From Silene conica (lineage: Eukaryota; Streptophyta; Magnoliopsida; Caryophyllales; Caryophyllaceae), in NCBI GenBank assembly GCA_029255685.2, contig CM055315.2, forward strand, positions 29,951,501 to 30,015,500: a stretch of 64,000 nucleotides of DNA, read 5' to 3'. The notes under the pieces are model-generated. The model did no database searches and was not told the DNA's origin. It worked only from the letters and a program-made list of their open reading frames with translations. Positions 25,574-37,235 of this stretch are shown in pieces (position 1 is the first letter of the stretch; the number at the start of each line of letters is the position of its first letter). A program made the position numbers and the translations under genes.

Positions 25574-26389
25574 GCTCTGATACCATTAGTGACACCCTCA
25601 TACCCCAAGACTTTTAAATAGGACCATTGGACCATGAGAGTGTCACCATCTCAGTCTCTAGAGGCATGGAAAAAAATAATAATCCCACAACATTATATAA
25701 GAGTATAGTGAAGCGGTGAAAGTCATGAAATACATCGTCTACCAAAACTCCAACAAAACTGTATAATTAAAATTGTCATCAACTATAAGCGGAAGCTAGA
25801 CTCATGGACTTGACAATGGTGATCATCCCTCCTCCCGAGCCAGCAAGCAACTTATCTATGTACCTGAGACTCTACTCACCACCACGTGGATCATCACAGT
25901 CAAACCATATCAAGTGTCAGCAACTGAAATAACGCAACGGATACATGCCAAATGCAACATAACAACATTATTATCATTGTTACCACGACTACATGATATC
26001 ACCACACTAATTCCCCAACTTACCGCAGAAAGTAGGTACCTAGACCACAAATGTGCACATCCTCCCCGCCGCGGGTCCCACGGAGAGCGATCGTAGGAGT
26101 GAGATCCGTTCTGCGCAACGGTCTCACACATAACCATATAAGTCTCAACAATACACCATAATATAGGGATATACATTAACATAACAGTACCGTCACAAAC
26201 AACATTATACAGAGCTGAGTAGGGAAACCCTACCTCAACAACTATCGCTGCGGAAAAGGAAGCACAAAGATCCTGCCAACGCTCTTCTAAGAATCCTCCT
26301 CCTAAGGATTATACAAAGGGAAATTACTTCACTAAACAATCATAATCTACAATATACAACGATAGAACGGTACTTACTTGACATAATAT
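25574..26389 (-). mobile_element. Primer site and start of the gypsy 5' LTR
   Basis: GCTCTGATACCA at 25574-25585 is the complement of TGGTATCAGAGC, matching initiator tRNA-Met. The LTR starts TGACACCCTCAT at 25590; the first 60 bp can fold (TGACACCCTCAT with ATGAGAGTGTCA). The LTR is cut at 26389, where the Athila LTR begins. No coding sequence. Confidence 0.7.
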
Positions 26390-27923
26390 TGATGCGTGTC
26401 TATTTTATAATGTTTTACATCTATTTTTACACGCATTTTGTCGCTCATTTACTATATTTTAGCCTTTATTTCCCAACAATTGTCTACTTTCGTATTTTTA
26501 TGCACTTTTGCAGATTTATGCGGAAAAGGGACAATTCTACACTAAATTTATGCCCTCGGGATCTTTCATAACCAAGGAACGAAGGAAAGTCAACTCGTAA
26601 CATTGACCAAGTGCCAAAAAGTCAAACCGAGGACAAATCAAGGCAATCCTACAGGAAAACAGGTCGACCGACCTACTTCATGGGTCGGACGACCAGGCCT
26701 CTGTTATGGAAAGTCCAGAAATCTCTAAGGCCCGACATCAGGTCGACCGACCTACAACATAGGTCGACCGACCTCTGCGCAGACCCAGAAGCTTTCCGAA
26801 AGCCCATTGAAGTGTTTGAGTCATTAGGAAACTCTAATCTTTCCGCCTATTTAAGCAAAGGACGTGATTAGGGTTTAATATCAAGTTTTACAATCCAGTT
26901 TCATATTCAGTTTTATTCAGTCATATCGAGTTTTAGAATTTAGTTTTATCTTTAGTTGTTATCTTTCAATAATCCTCAAACACTTTTAGTTTTGTTCATC
27001 AATCTTTCAAGCATTCATCAATAAAGTTTGTGCATTTCCACCTTAATTCTGATTTCCGGTAATTCCTCTCTTAATTTCAGTTCTATTATTATTAGTTTAG
27101 AATTATTGCATCCGGTTTAAGATAGAATCCCAAAACCTTATTAGTGATTGCATGTTTAGATTGATATTCATTATGATCTCCATGTTTATCCCTGTTTTCA
27201 TTATTGTTTCGGTAATTATGAGTAGCTAATTTCATATGTTAGGATGTAGGGGGTAGATATGCGTAGGTAGTGTAAATTCCGAATCGACATGTTGCAGGGT
27301 GGAGGTCGGCCGACCGGGGTAGCTGGTTGGTCGACCGACACGCGTATGAATTCTGTTTCGTTTTATTTCGTTGACTATAGTGTCCTACAATGAGACCGAA
27401 GGGAGACTTGTAGGATGTTAGTAATGACCTACCCAAGATTGAGAGATACGAGAAGGGCATTGGTTTAAGCCTTAAGACGACTAGGTTACTCAAGACTGAA
27501 AGGTATGTGACCTAGAATTTAGGAATCACCCTTATTGTTGACACCCAATAATTGTGAGACCTAGGAACTAATAGCATAGGCCGAAAGGAGCTATTAGGTA
27601 TCATAGACCGAAAGGAACTGTTACACCCCTTGCGCGACTACAATACATGTTGACTTTAGGATTTATATTATCATAGCTATCTATTACCCAATCATTCTAG
27701 CATCTCTTTTATTATAGTTTATTCTCATCTTTATTTACATGTTTTATTTTTGTTCTAGACTTAGTAACAATCAATAAAACCCCCACTTTTGTTACCCTAA
27801 AACATTAACATCAAACAATAAACATTCCCCACCTCTCTATGGTTCGACCCTGACTTTCGCTATCTATAGTTAAAGTTTAGGAATTATAAATTTTATCTTT
27901 GGAACCCTCAACGACGGGCATCA
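26390..27923 (+). repeat. Athila-type 5' LTR
   Basis: Starts TGATGCGTGTCTATTTTATA, a typical Athila LTR start, and ends GACGGGCATCA five bases before the tRNA-Asp primer site. It contains three GGTCGACCGACC-type doublets (26662, 26741, 27304). No matching 3' LTR was found in the window. Confidence 0.8.
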
Positions 27924-27928
27924 AATTT

Positions 27929-27946
27929 TGGCGCCGTTGCCAGGGA
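27929..27946 (+). other. Primer binding site (tRNA-Asp)
   Basis: TGGCGCCGTTGCCAGGGA follows the LTR end. This sequence is the hallmark primer site of Athila and Tat Ty3/gypsy elements. Confidence 0.9.
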
Positions 27947-28044
27947 GGTGACACCAGTGTTTATTGTTTCTTGTTTTTGTTTCTTTTGTTTAAGGAACTT
28001 TTGTTCCTTAAACCTTCTCACCTTTTTCTTGTAGTTTCCATCTT

Positions 28045-29802
28045 ATGCGCAGGTCAGTTCAAGGAGAACTCCTACCACTAGACCACGAGCTTGAGAGGAC
28101 TCTAAGAGAAAAGAGGAAGCAATTACTAGAGAATAGGGAAGGAGGTTTACCATCTTCCCTATTCCAAGAGGACATCTTTGAACAACCACCTTCACCAAAA
28201 ACACCAACTTCACAACCAAATTCACCTCACAATCCATCCACACCAAAAACACCATCAAATACCTATTTCCAAGTTTTTCCAAAAGAGGAAGAAAACATGG
28301 CCGAAGAAGCTACCATCGCCAGTCACTCCATGCCTCAGGTGAAAGACTTATACAAGGGGTTTACTTTACCTGCAGGTACAGGGAAGCCATTCGAGGCCAA
28401 GCCTGCCTACATCACAATGGTAGAGAAAAACCAATTTGGAGGCTCGGCCAATGAGGATGCCGCAAAGCATATCGAAATCTTCACAGATTACATATGCTCT
28501 ATTGCACCCCCAGACGGAGTAACGCAGGACCAGATTAAACAAACTATGTTCATCTTCTCTCTCAGGGATTCTGCAAGGGAATGGTACCGAGATCTAGACC
28601 GCACTGCTGCGGGAGTCACAGATTGGAACACCTTGGCCTTGGCATTCTACAGGAAGTACTACTCTGCAGCCAAGACCAATGCCTTAAGGGCGCAGATAAC
28701 AAGCTTCAAACAAGGGCCTAATGAAGACTTCAGTGAGGCTTGGGACAGGTTCAAGAGACTTGTTCGATCCATACCACATCATGGGTTCGAACAATGGTTT
28801 CTATGCAAACAGTTCTATAATGGTCTCTATGACGACAACAAGGCCTACTTGGATGCTGCAGCCAATGGAAGGTTCCAAGAGAATTCTGGAGAGACTAGGG
28901 GTCTCAAGATAATAGAAGATGTTGCTGTACACCGTGTTGAACATGGAACTTCCCGCGGTAACCAAAGGAAAGCTGAATCTAACGTAGCTGCTATCGAGGC
29001 CTTGATGGCCAAGTTAGATAAGATGGAGAGTGGTGGGAAGTTTGAGATTGGGAGCGGGAGTAAAGGAGGTATGTACCAGGTGAATGTCGTTCAAGACGGA
29101 CCTTTTGTTTGTGAGAGATGTGGTGGAGAGGGGCACGTGTCAAAGTTTTGTACCTCATCTAACGAGACATGTACCGCCTTTCAAAATTATCGTGGGAATA
29201 ATTTTTATGATCCAAATTATAATAATGTCCATCCCAACATGAGGTGGACAAGCCAGAATGTCCTTAACCCACAACATCTACAACCTCAACAAAACTCCAC
29301 ATACATCCCTCCACATAAGCAAGGTTTCCAAAAACCACCCTTCAACCCTCAACCACCTTCAAACCCACCACCCAATACGGATGCTCTCATCCAAAACCTC
29401 ATTGGGTTGGTTCAGAAGGAATCTCAGGCAAGGGAAGCAGGGATGAAGATGTTAGAGTCCCAAATTGCTCAAATCGCGAGCAAGAATGATACTAGGGCTC
29501 CGGGTCAACTTCCGACCAAGACGGACCAAAATAAAGAGACTCTAAACATCATATCACTGAGAAGTGGAGCTAAGGTGGGAAGTGAGAGAGCAGGCGAGAA
29601 GAAAAAGGGGAAACAGCCGAAGCCGAGCAGCAGCGAGGAAGGTCGACCGACCCAGGAGCTAGGTCGACCGACATCTGAGCAGATTCCAGAAACTCCTATT
29701 GTACAGGAAGTCGGTCGATCGACCGAGGATGAGGGTCGACCGATCTCCGATGCTGAACAGAAGAACGCTTTCAGACCTGAAATACCGGACAACTTAAGCT
29801 AG
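28045..29802 (+). CDS. gag: Athila-type gag (open frame)
   Basis: 585 codons, open throughout, 100 bp after the primer site. Residues about 105-310 form the retrotransposon gag (capsid-like) core, including FSLRDSAREWYRDL. A CCHC zinc knuckle (CERCGGEGHVSKFC) sits at residues 356-369 and would bind RNA. A Pro/Asn/Gln-rich linker follows. Near the end four copies of GRPT/GRST (residues about 533, 540, 557, 564) are encoded by the GGTCGACCGACC word found elsewhere as non-coding DNA. It packages element RNA in the family. The element as a whole is a fossil because pol is largely absent. Confidence 0.85.
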   Translation: MRRSVQGELLPLDHELERTLREKRKQLLENREGGLPSSLFQEDIFEQPPSPKTPTSQPNSPHNPSTPKTPSNTYFQVFPKEEENMAEEATIASHSMPQVKDLYKGFTLPAGTGKPFEAKPAYITMVEKNQFGGSANEDAAKHIEIFTDYICSIAPPDGVTQDQIKQTMFIFSLRDSAREWYRDLDRTAAGVTDWNTLALAFYRKYYSAAKTNALRAQITSFKQGPNEDFSEAWDRFKRLVRSIPHHGFEQWFLCKQFYNGLYDDNKAYLDAAANGRFQENSGETRGLKIIEDVAVHRVEHGTSRGNQRKAESNVAAIEALMAKLDKMESGGKFEIGSGSKGGMYQVNVVQDGPFVCERCGGEGHVSKFCTSSNETCTAFQNYRGNNFYDPNYNNVHPNMRWTSQNVLNPQHLQPQQNSTYIPPHKQGFQKPPFNPQPPSNPPPNTDALIQNLIGLVQKESQAREAGMKMLESQIAQIASKNDTRAPGQLPTKTDQNKETLNIISLRSGAKVGSERAGEKKKGKQPKPSSSEEGRPTQELGRPTSEQIPETPIVQEVGRSTEDEGRPISDAEQKNAFRPEIPDNLS

Positions 29803-31130
29803 GGACTTTCTTTTTCGGGGTGACAAGACCCCCAAGTTTCTGAGAAGGGCTGCAAATACTGAATCTTCCGCCCCTCATTTTCCGGAGAGACTCATACCGA
29901 CCAAGGAACAGGTATCAATTGATAAATTTAAAGACGTAATTCGTTCATTGAATGTTCAAGTTCCGTTTTTAGAACTAGTTCAACAGGTTTCTTCATATCT
30001 TAAATTCATGAGACAACTTTTGTCACGAAAGCGGTCTTTAGATAAAGTTGAGTCGGTAGCCCTCACCGAAGAATCCTCTAGTTTCCTATCACATGTTATT
30101 GCCCCTCATAAGCTAGAGGATCCTGGAAGTTTTTCTGTACCTTGCAATATAGGGACCTTCCCTGTTAAAAAGGCCCTATGTGATCTAGGAGCTAGTATTA
30201 GTGTCATGCCCCTAAGCGTAGCCTTAAAACTCGGGATGACCAATTTTGCAGTCACCAGCATGACCATCCAGATGGCCGACCGTACATCTATGGAACCTAT
30301 ATGGGTGTTGCAAAACATCCCTGTGCGTATTGACAGGTTTTTCTTCCCAGTCGACTTTGTAGTTTTGGACATCCCTGAGGATGCCCATATACCTATAATA
30401 CTAGGAAGACCTTTCCTTCAGGAGCCATTATTGATGTGGGCACTGGGACCTTGACCTTCAAAGTAGGAAAGCATTCTATTATTTATGGTCTATCCTATAG
30501 GAAGAAGGGTTTTATGACCCTATTACTTTCAATGCTATTGGTTCTGAAAACAAGTATAAGGTCATCACTACTTCCCCTACTTTATTACGTACTCCTATAC
30601 CTGTTTTTACACCTCCGCCCCAGATTGGGAGCAATATGGAGGATGCTTCCATTGTGACTAATGCAGGAATTGGTTTGGGGAAACCCACAATAAAGGACGT
30701 CATAGTGCAAAGAGGAGGACTAGGGTTCCTAAGCTATAAAGAGGATGAGGATCCAGACATTGCCGATGAGGAGGACAAGGGAAGGAGAAGAGAAGCACAA
30801 GAGAAGAGTCCAGCGCATATGCTTTGCGACGGAGAGGAGACGTGTTTTGTCATTCAAACAAACACGGTGGAGACTACGGCATATCGCCAAAAGTCGTGGT
30901 CTGAGATTTTCCGCATCTTTAGCGGATAGTTGTTTCAGTTTTCAGCTCCTAAGACAATTTACTTTCTGTTTTGTTGAATCTTTTTAATTTTGTTTGCTTT
31001 AAGTTTTAAAACTTTTTCGTTTTTGTTGCGTAGTTAAGACATTTTAGACTTGGTTCTGGGATCTTGCGCATTTGTTGGGCGCATATATGATGATTTTTCA
31101 GGTTTTAGGAAAAATGACTTGGTTAATACA
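29803..31130 (+). pseudogene. Athila protease region and downstream remnant
   Basis: A retropepsin-like segment carries DLGASISVMP near 30181 and ILGRPFL near 30400, as in Ty3/gypsy aspartic proteases. It is followed by non-coding sequence to about 31130, where a minus-strand Angela-like fossil begins. I recognise no reverse transcriptase, RNase H or integrase. Broken, with a few interruptions. Confidence 0.7.
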
Positions 31131-31132
31131 AG

Positions 31133-34100
31133 TTATTTCCGAAGAAAAGAAGGCCGTTGTGCAGTAGCCATAGGAAGGAACCCTTTTTTGGAGTTCGTCA
31201 TGCTGAATCTCTCTAGAATCTTATATATGTAAGACTCCTGACTAAGAGACAACATCCGTCGTGATCTATACCTGTAGATATGGATGCCCAAAATTCTATG
31301 TGCCTCTCCCAGATCTTTCATCTGGAAATGGTTTTTCAACCATGCTTTAACCGAAGATAGGAGAGGTATGTCATTCCCAATCAGGAGTATGTCATCAACA
31401 TATAGTACTAGGAAGACAATCTTGCTCCCACTCGACTTGATATAGAGACATGGTTCCTCGACTGATCGAATGAACCCATTCTCTTTTATCACTTGGTCGA
31501 AGCGATGATTCCAACTCCGTGATGCTTGTTTAAGTCCATAGATTGAACGCTTAAGCTTGCAAACCTTTTTAGGATGTTCTGGATCAATAAAACCCTCGGG
31601 TTGTACCATGTACAACTCTTCCTCCAAATAACCGTTTAAGAAGGCGGTTTTAACGTCCATTTGCCAGATTTCATAATCGTGAAATGCGGCGATCGCTAAG
31701 ATAATCCGAATGGAACGCAGCATGACTACGGGTGCAAAGATCTCATCGTAGTGCAAGCCTGGCACTTGGGTGAAACCATTAGCAACTAGTCTTGCTTTGT
31801 GGATATCTTGTTGTCCTTCCATGGCATGCTTTATCTTGTAAAGCCATTTGCATTGAAGGGGACCTACCTTTGCAGGTTGGTCCACAAGATCCCACACATT
31901 GTTCTCATACATGGAGTCCATCTCGGATTGCATGGCTTCTAGCCATAGTTTTGAGTCAGAACTAGTCAGGGCACCTTTATAGGTTGTGGGTTCATTACCC
32001 TCTAGGAGTAAGATGTCATCTATGTCATGTTCCTCGACCATACCAAAGTATCTTTCCGGAGGAATAGAGACTCTTCCCGACCTCCTAGGTTCCTCAGGAA
32101 TATCTACCGCAACCAAGGTTGAAGGAACTGTTTCCTCCAATGGTTGCTCGGTAGTTGGTTCTTGAATCTCCGATAAATATAAGGTTCTATTAATCGACTT
32201 GTTCTCGAGAAATTCTTTCTCTAATAACGTCGCACTAGCCGCAACAAAAACACGTTGTTCGTTTGGCGAGTAGAAGTAATGACCAAAAGTTCCCTTTGGA
32301 TAGCCTATAAAGTATGTCTTGACCGATCGCGGGCCGAGCTTATCCTCATGTCTCCACTTGACATAAGCCTCGCAGCCCCAAACCCGAATAAAGGACAAGT
32401 TAGGGACCGTTCCCTTCCATAACTCGTATGGAGTCTTGTCAACAGCTTTAGACGGACTTCGGTTAAGTATTAGAGCGGCTGACAAAAGAGCATAGCCCCA
32501 CAATGAATCAGGCACAACAGTGTGACTCATCATGGATCAAACCATATCAAGTAGAGTTCGATTTCTCCGTTCGGAAACACCATTTAATTGTGGTGTTCCA
32601 GGTGGAGTCAACTGCAGAACGATGCCACAATCTTTAAGGTGTTGACCAGAGTCGTGAGAAAGATACTCGCCACCACGATCAGATCGAAGTGCTTTAATCT
32701 TTATTTCTTCCCAGTTGGTTCTGTACCCGATTCCGGTATTCTTTGAACTTGTCAAAGGATTCACTTTTATGTTTCATTAAGTAGACATAGCCATATCTAC
32801 TTAAATCATCCGTGAAAGTGATGAAATACCTATAGCCTTCTCGTGCGTTGATCGACATAAGGCCACATACATCCGTATGTATGAGTCCTAATAGGTCGGC
32901 AGCGCGCATTCCAACACCTTTGAAGGAAATACGAGTCATCTTACCGATGAGACATGATTCAGACGTGCCATATGATTCGAAATCAAAGGCCGAGATAGCT
33001 CCATTCTGTATGAGTTGTTTTACGCGTTTCTCATTTATATGTCCCATACGACAATGCCACAGATAGGTTTGATCTTTGTCACCAACCTTTAATCTCTTGT
33101 TATTCATATGTAATATTTCGGTGGTTTGATCTAAAACATAAATCCCATTCATAGAAACCGCCTTGCCAAAAATCATATTGTGTAACGAGAAAATACAGCT
33201 ATTATTCTCTATTACAAATGAAAAACCGTGTTTGTCAAGTGCAGAAACAAAAATAATGTTTTTAGATAAACTAGGAACATAATAACAGTTATACAAAGAT
33301 AACTCGAATCCACTTGGAAGTTGGATCACGTATGTTCCCCTCGAGACTACAGTAACACGTGCTCTGTTCCCGACACGCAGGTCAACCTCACCCTTGATGA
33401 GGGGTTCTTGATTTCGGAGGCCCTGCACATAATTACATAGATGAGAACCACAACCAGTATCTAGTACCCAAGTTCCGTAACTTCCATGGTTAATCTCAAT
33501 CATGTGAATAAAAGAAGAATAAGGCATACCAACAGGAGTAACGCGGCCTGCCTTAATGTCCTCACGATACACGGGGCACGTGCGCCTCTAATGCCCAGTC
33601 TTGTGGCAATGGTGGCATTCCATGCTAGTATCCTTACTCTTTGTCTTGCCCTGTGAGTTGCTCGACTCACCGGGCCCACTCTTAGTAAATCCTGGTTTCT
33701 TGAACTTAGGCTTATCTACCGCTAGGTCGCCTTGAGCTTTAGCTTTCCCCTTACCCTTACCCTTACTGGAGATCATGAGAACATCCTGCTTCACGCTCCC
33801 ACTTAATTTCAGATCCTTCTCGGTCTGTACGAGAAGGGAGTGGAGCTCATGAGGAGTCTTCTTCATGTCGTACATGTAATAGTTGGCCCTAAAGAGGGCG
33901 AACCCATCATGAAGCGAATGAAGCATTCGATCAACGATTATGTTCTCACTGATCTTGCAGTTTAGGGCCTCCAGTTTCTCAATATTCTCAATCATGTTGA
34001 GAATATGTGGGCTAACAGCTTGGCCCTTCTGGAGTTTCGCTTCAAAGAAGCGACAGGTATGCTCATAAGAAACGATTCTCGGAGCTTTCGAGAATTCGTT

Positions 34101-34451
34101 AGTGAGTGTGGTGAAAATCTTGTTTGCACCATGGGAGATGAAGCGTCTTTGCAAATTGGATTCCATTGCATAGATGAGTACGTTCTTTATCACACCCTCT
34201 TCCATGACGAAGTCGCTATGAGCGCGAACTTCGTTAGCGCTAGCTCCAGTTCCTGGGTGGGCCGGAATAGGCTCAGTTAAGTACTTGAGCTTTCCGTCGG
34301 CAACGGCAGCATTCTGTAACGCTGCCTCCCAGTCAGAGAAATTTGACCCATCATTCCTCAGTCTAGTAGACTGATTCATGGAGTCCATGAAGGCTTTAAG
34401 CCAGGATTCACGTGCTAGCTTGGCACTTGGCATTGGGTCTTCACCAGCCAT
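31133..34451 (-). pseudogene. gag-pol fossil of the minus-strand Angela-like element
   Basis: Order on the minus strand: gag beginning MAGEDPMPSAKLARESWLKA with the knuckle CHHCHKTGH; protease with VLDTGCGSHLCN; pre-integrase LWHCRMGHINEKRV; integrase core with HTDVCGLMS, TFTDDLSRYGYV and RSDRGGEYLS; reverse transcriptase with WQMDVKTAFLNGYLEEELYM and YVDDILL. The wording of the integrase matches the Angela lineage as I know it. Broken by about three or four interruptions. Confidence 0.85.
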
Positions 34452-36241
34452 TTGTTATCCAACAGTTTAAATTGATCGTGTTCTACACTGAAAAGAAGAT
34501 AAAAACAAAACCATATAAGCAACTCACGTTGTGATTTAAGTCTATTTTAAATTATACTTAAACTCGTAGACTCATGCATTTATATAATTGATCTCCCTCA
34601 AGAATTATATAGATCCCAAGACTCAATTTCTGTAAATTGATAAGCCTACAGCTTGGCTAATTCCACCGTTGGAACTCTTGGTCGATAGATTTCCGTAAAT
34701 CCTATCTATTAGTCCATCATAGTTGCTAGATAGTATCTAGTAACCACAATGTTGAGAAAAAATAAATCATCTGTTCCCACTTACCCGACGTAGAAGGGGT
34801 CATATTATGCCTACCGACGAAGAAGGGATTCATGGGAGTCTGATTTATAAAGACTAGTCTCAATTTTAGGTTATACGAGGAAGACCCCATCAACTTATAT
34901 TTATCCATTTTAAGTGAACTAATATCTAGAATATACGTGAATGAATGAAATAAAGTGATGGCTTTGCAAGAGACACGTGACATCTGTATTGTCACAGAAA
35001 ACTAACGCGTAACCTCTACATGAGTCAGTTTTCAGGCATGTTATAGGTGGTTTGGTTTTAGGCGGAATATGATGCAAGCTATTATCGATGAAAGCATAAA
35101 ATAAATGCAATAAACGTAAGTAAAAGTCCTAGTGTGGCCTATCCTACCAAAATAAACATAAAAACAACTTGGAATCCACCATTGGACCCTAGAAGCTTGT
35201 CTTGATGTTCCATCTTGGTCTTTGCAGCGGGAGTGAGCATCCGGTCTCCGTCTTTGGTCTTCACAAAATTACTAATTTAAATTACAAAAGTAAACCTATT
35301 TACATTCTAATTTAAATACAAAAGTAATTACATGGCAAAAACCAAAACGAAGATACAAGATCTCAAAATTACAAACAAGACCGTGTTCCATCATTACGGT
35401 AACACAATCTTCTAAGGCCACACTAAGTTACAACCGTTTGCAAAATTAAATACGTTATAGAAAGCATTCATAGGCATTCACAAGACGATAATAAAATGCA
35501 TCAACTAAAAATAAATTCATTCATGACATAATACCGTTATTATGTTTAATAAATTTTACCAAACCACCTTACGAGATTAAAATTATGTGATTATACCGTT
35601 TTAATCACTTTAATTTTAATGAATTTATAATCCATTATCTTAAACCGCTTTAAAATCATATGCATCATACGAGAGTGAACCGTTTCACAAAAGTTAATAT
35701 ACTATTTCCGTATATAGTATATTACTAAAGGCCAAGGGAAAATAAAACAAGTTATTTTCGAAAAATAAAACGCCTATAACAGTAACGAGGTCGACCGACC
35801 TCACCCCGAGGTCGACCGACCATCTGCCAGTGTAAACTGACTTCCTGTAACAGTACCAAGGTCGACCGACCTATTAACCAGGTCGACCGACCGACCAAAC
35901 GCAAAAACGAGTTTCTAGTTAAAACGTAAATCGCTGACTTTAAAACCAAAACAAGTTTTTTATCCTTGATTTAAAACGTGTAAATCAAAATTAAACAACA
36001 ACAAAAGATTCACATATTGCTAAAAATATCGATTAATTAACAATATGTAAATAAGAATCGATAACAAGATCGATTACTCACAAAAGAACACTGCCGAAAC
36101 AGAAAACACACGCAGGAGTCAGTCGATCGACCACAACTGTGGGTCGATCGACCGACATGGCGAAAGACGCAATTTTCAATTTTCAAAACCTTATGAAAAA
36201 CATAAATGTAAAATTTCGTGGCCTTGTGCTCTGATACCACT
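34452..36241 (-). other. Leader of the minus-strand Angela-like element
   Basis: Non-coding, AT-rich. It contains three doublets of the GGTCGACCGACC word (35789/35810, 35860/35881, 36121/36142) and the primer site at its end. The plus-strand copy has TTGCAGCGC repeats at the same relative place instead. Confidence 0.7.
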
Positions 36242-37159
36242 TGTGGGGAATAGAACATGAATTCACCCTAAACATGAAGGATTATAACGAAATATACATA
36301 TCTGAATTATGGTCATAAGATAATAAAAACATGAAAGGAATTACAACCTTGGGTCCTTGCTCAAATAGGCCTAAGAACAGGAATTAAAGTAAATTCCCTG
36401 CTATAACTTGTACCAAGACTTTGATTAAGACGATGTCGCGTGTGCTAGAAAATACTCTCCAATTGCCTTGCAATATAGGGAGAGCTTTTCTGAGTTTTGA
36501 TGTGAGATCTGAGTTTTTGGGAGAAGGATGCTCTCAAAAACCCTAATTGTCAGAATTATGAAACACCAATAGTTGACAAAAGGAGAAACACTCTTCTTTT
36601 GTAACCTACACGGCCGGTCGAAATTGGGTGGGGTGAGAATGGGCTTTCCACTCTTACCTTATTCCAATGCGTGATTCGACCAGTTTTGCTAATAATATAA
36701 TTCGCGGGTATTTAATTATAGATCGCATACATGTTATCAGATATTAATGCAGTCGATACGTTAATAACGGTCTGATAAAATTACGATATTGTATAATAAG
36801 CCAAATTAATCATGTAATCCGTATTAGCTAAAATTATTGAATCCGTATTAAATAATAATCTCAACATCTTATTGACCAATTTAATAGTCAATACCTCTGA
36901 CTAACTGTTTAGTCGTATCCGGCATAAATGTGACTGTATTTTCATACCTTCACATCTCTCAAACGTGTCCTATAGGTGTGACGTATAGGGACCAGTTGAT
37001 CACCGCCATCCGTATGACAATAACGTCAAACTTATCTAGCAAGCCAACCGTTATTGATAAACGTGGATCAACTGATAATAATACTGAAGTATGCCCTTGT
37101 GATCCTTAAAGAGATTTAATAAGTCATTGTACTAACTGTCAAGGACATCAGCCCCAACA

Positions 37160-37235
37160 ATCTCCCACTTGTCCGTACAAGTGTATGTGCAATGACGTTA
37201 TCGCATTACATGTGGAGGACACAAGCTCCAACAAA
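37160..37235 (-). mobile_element. Copia 3'-end remnant joined to the LTR, with a second LTR tip
   Basis: On the minus strand, ACACTTGTACGGACAAGTGGGAGAT (the polypurine-tract side of this family) abuts the outer end of the LTR at 37159. Next to it, 37212-37235 reads as an LTR start (TGTTGGAGCTTGTGTCC). So internal-type sequence lies on both sides of one LTR. Confidence 0.65.

Larger units (their letters stand above)
31131..37159 (-). mobile_element. Angela-like Ty1/copia fossil, minus strand
   Basis: Parts from its 5' side: LTR 36242-37159 (TGTTGGGGCTG...TTCCCCACA, 918 bp), tRNA-Met primer site complement GCTCTGATACCACT at 36228-36241, a 1.8-kb leader with three GGTCGACCGACC doublets, and a gag-pol region. 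No second LTR is seen at the low end. The leader and gag match the plus-strand copy at 51210-59241, so both belong to one family. Broken, several interruptions. Confidence 0.85.
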
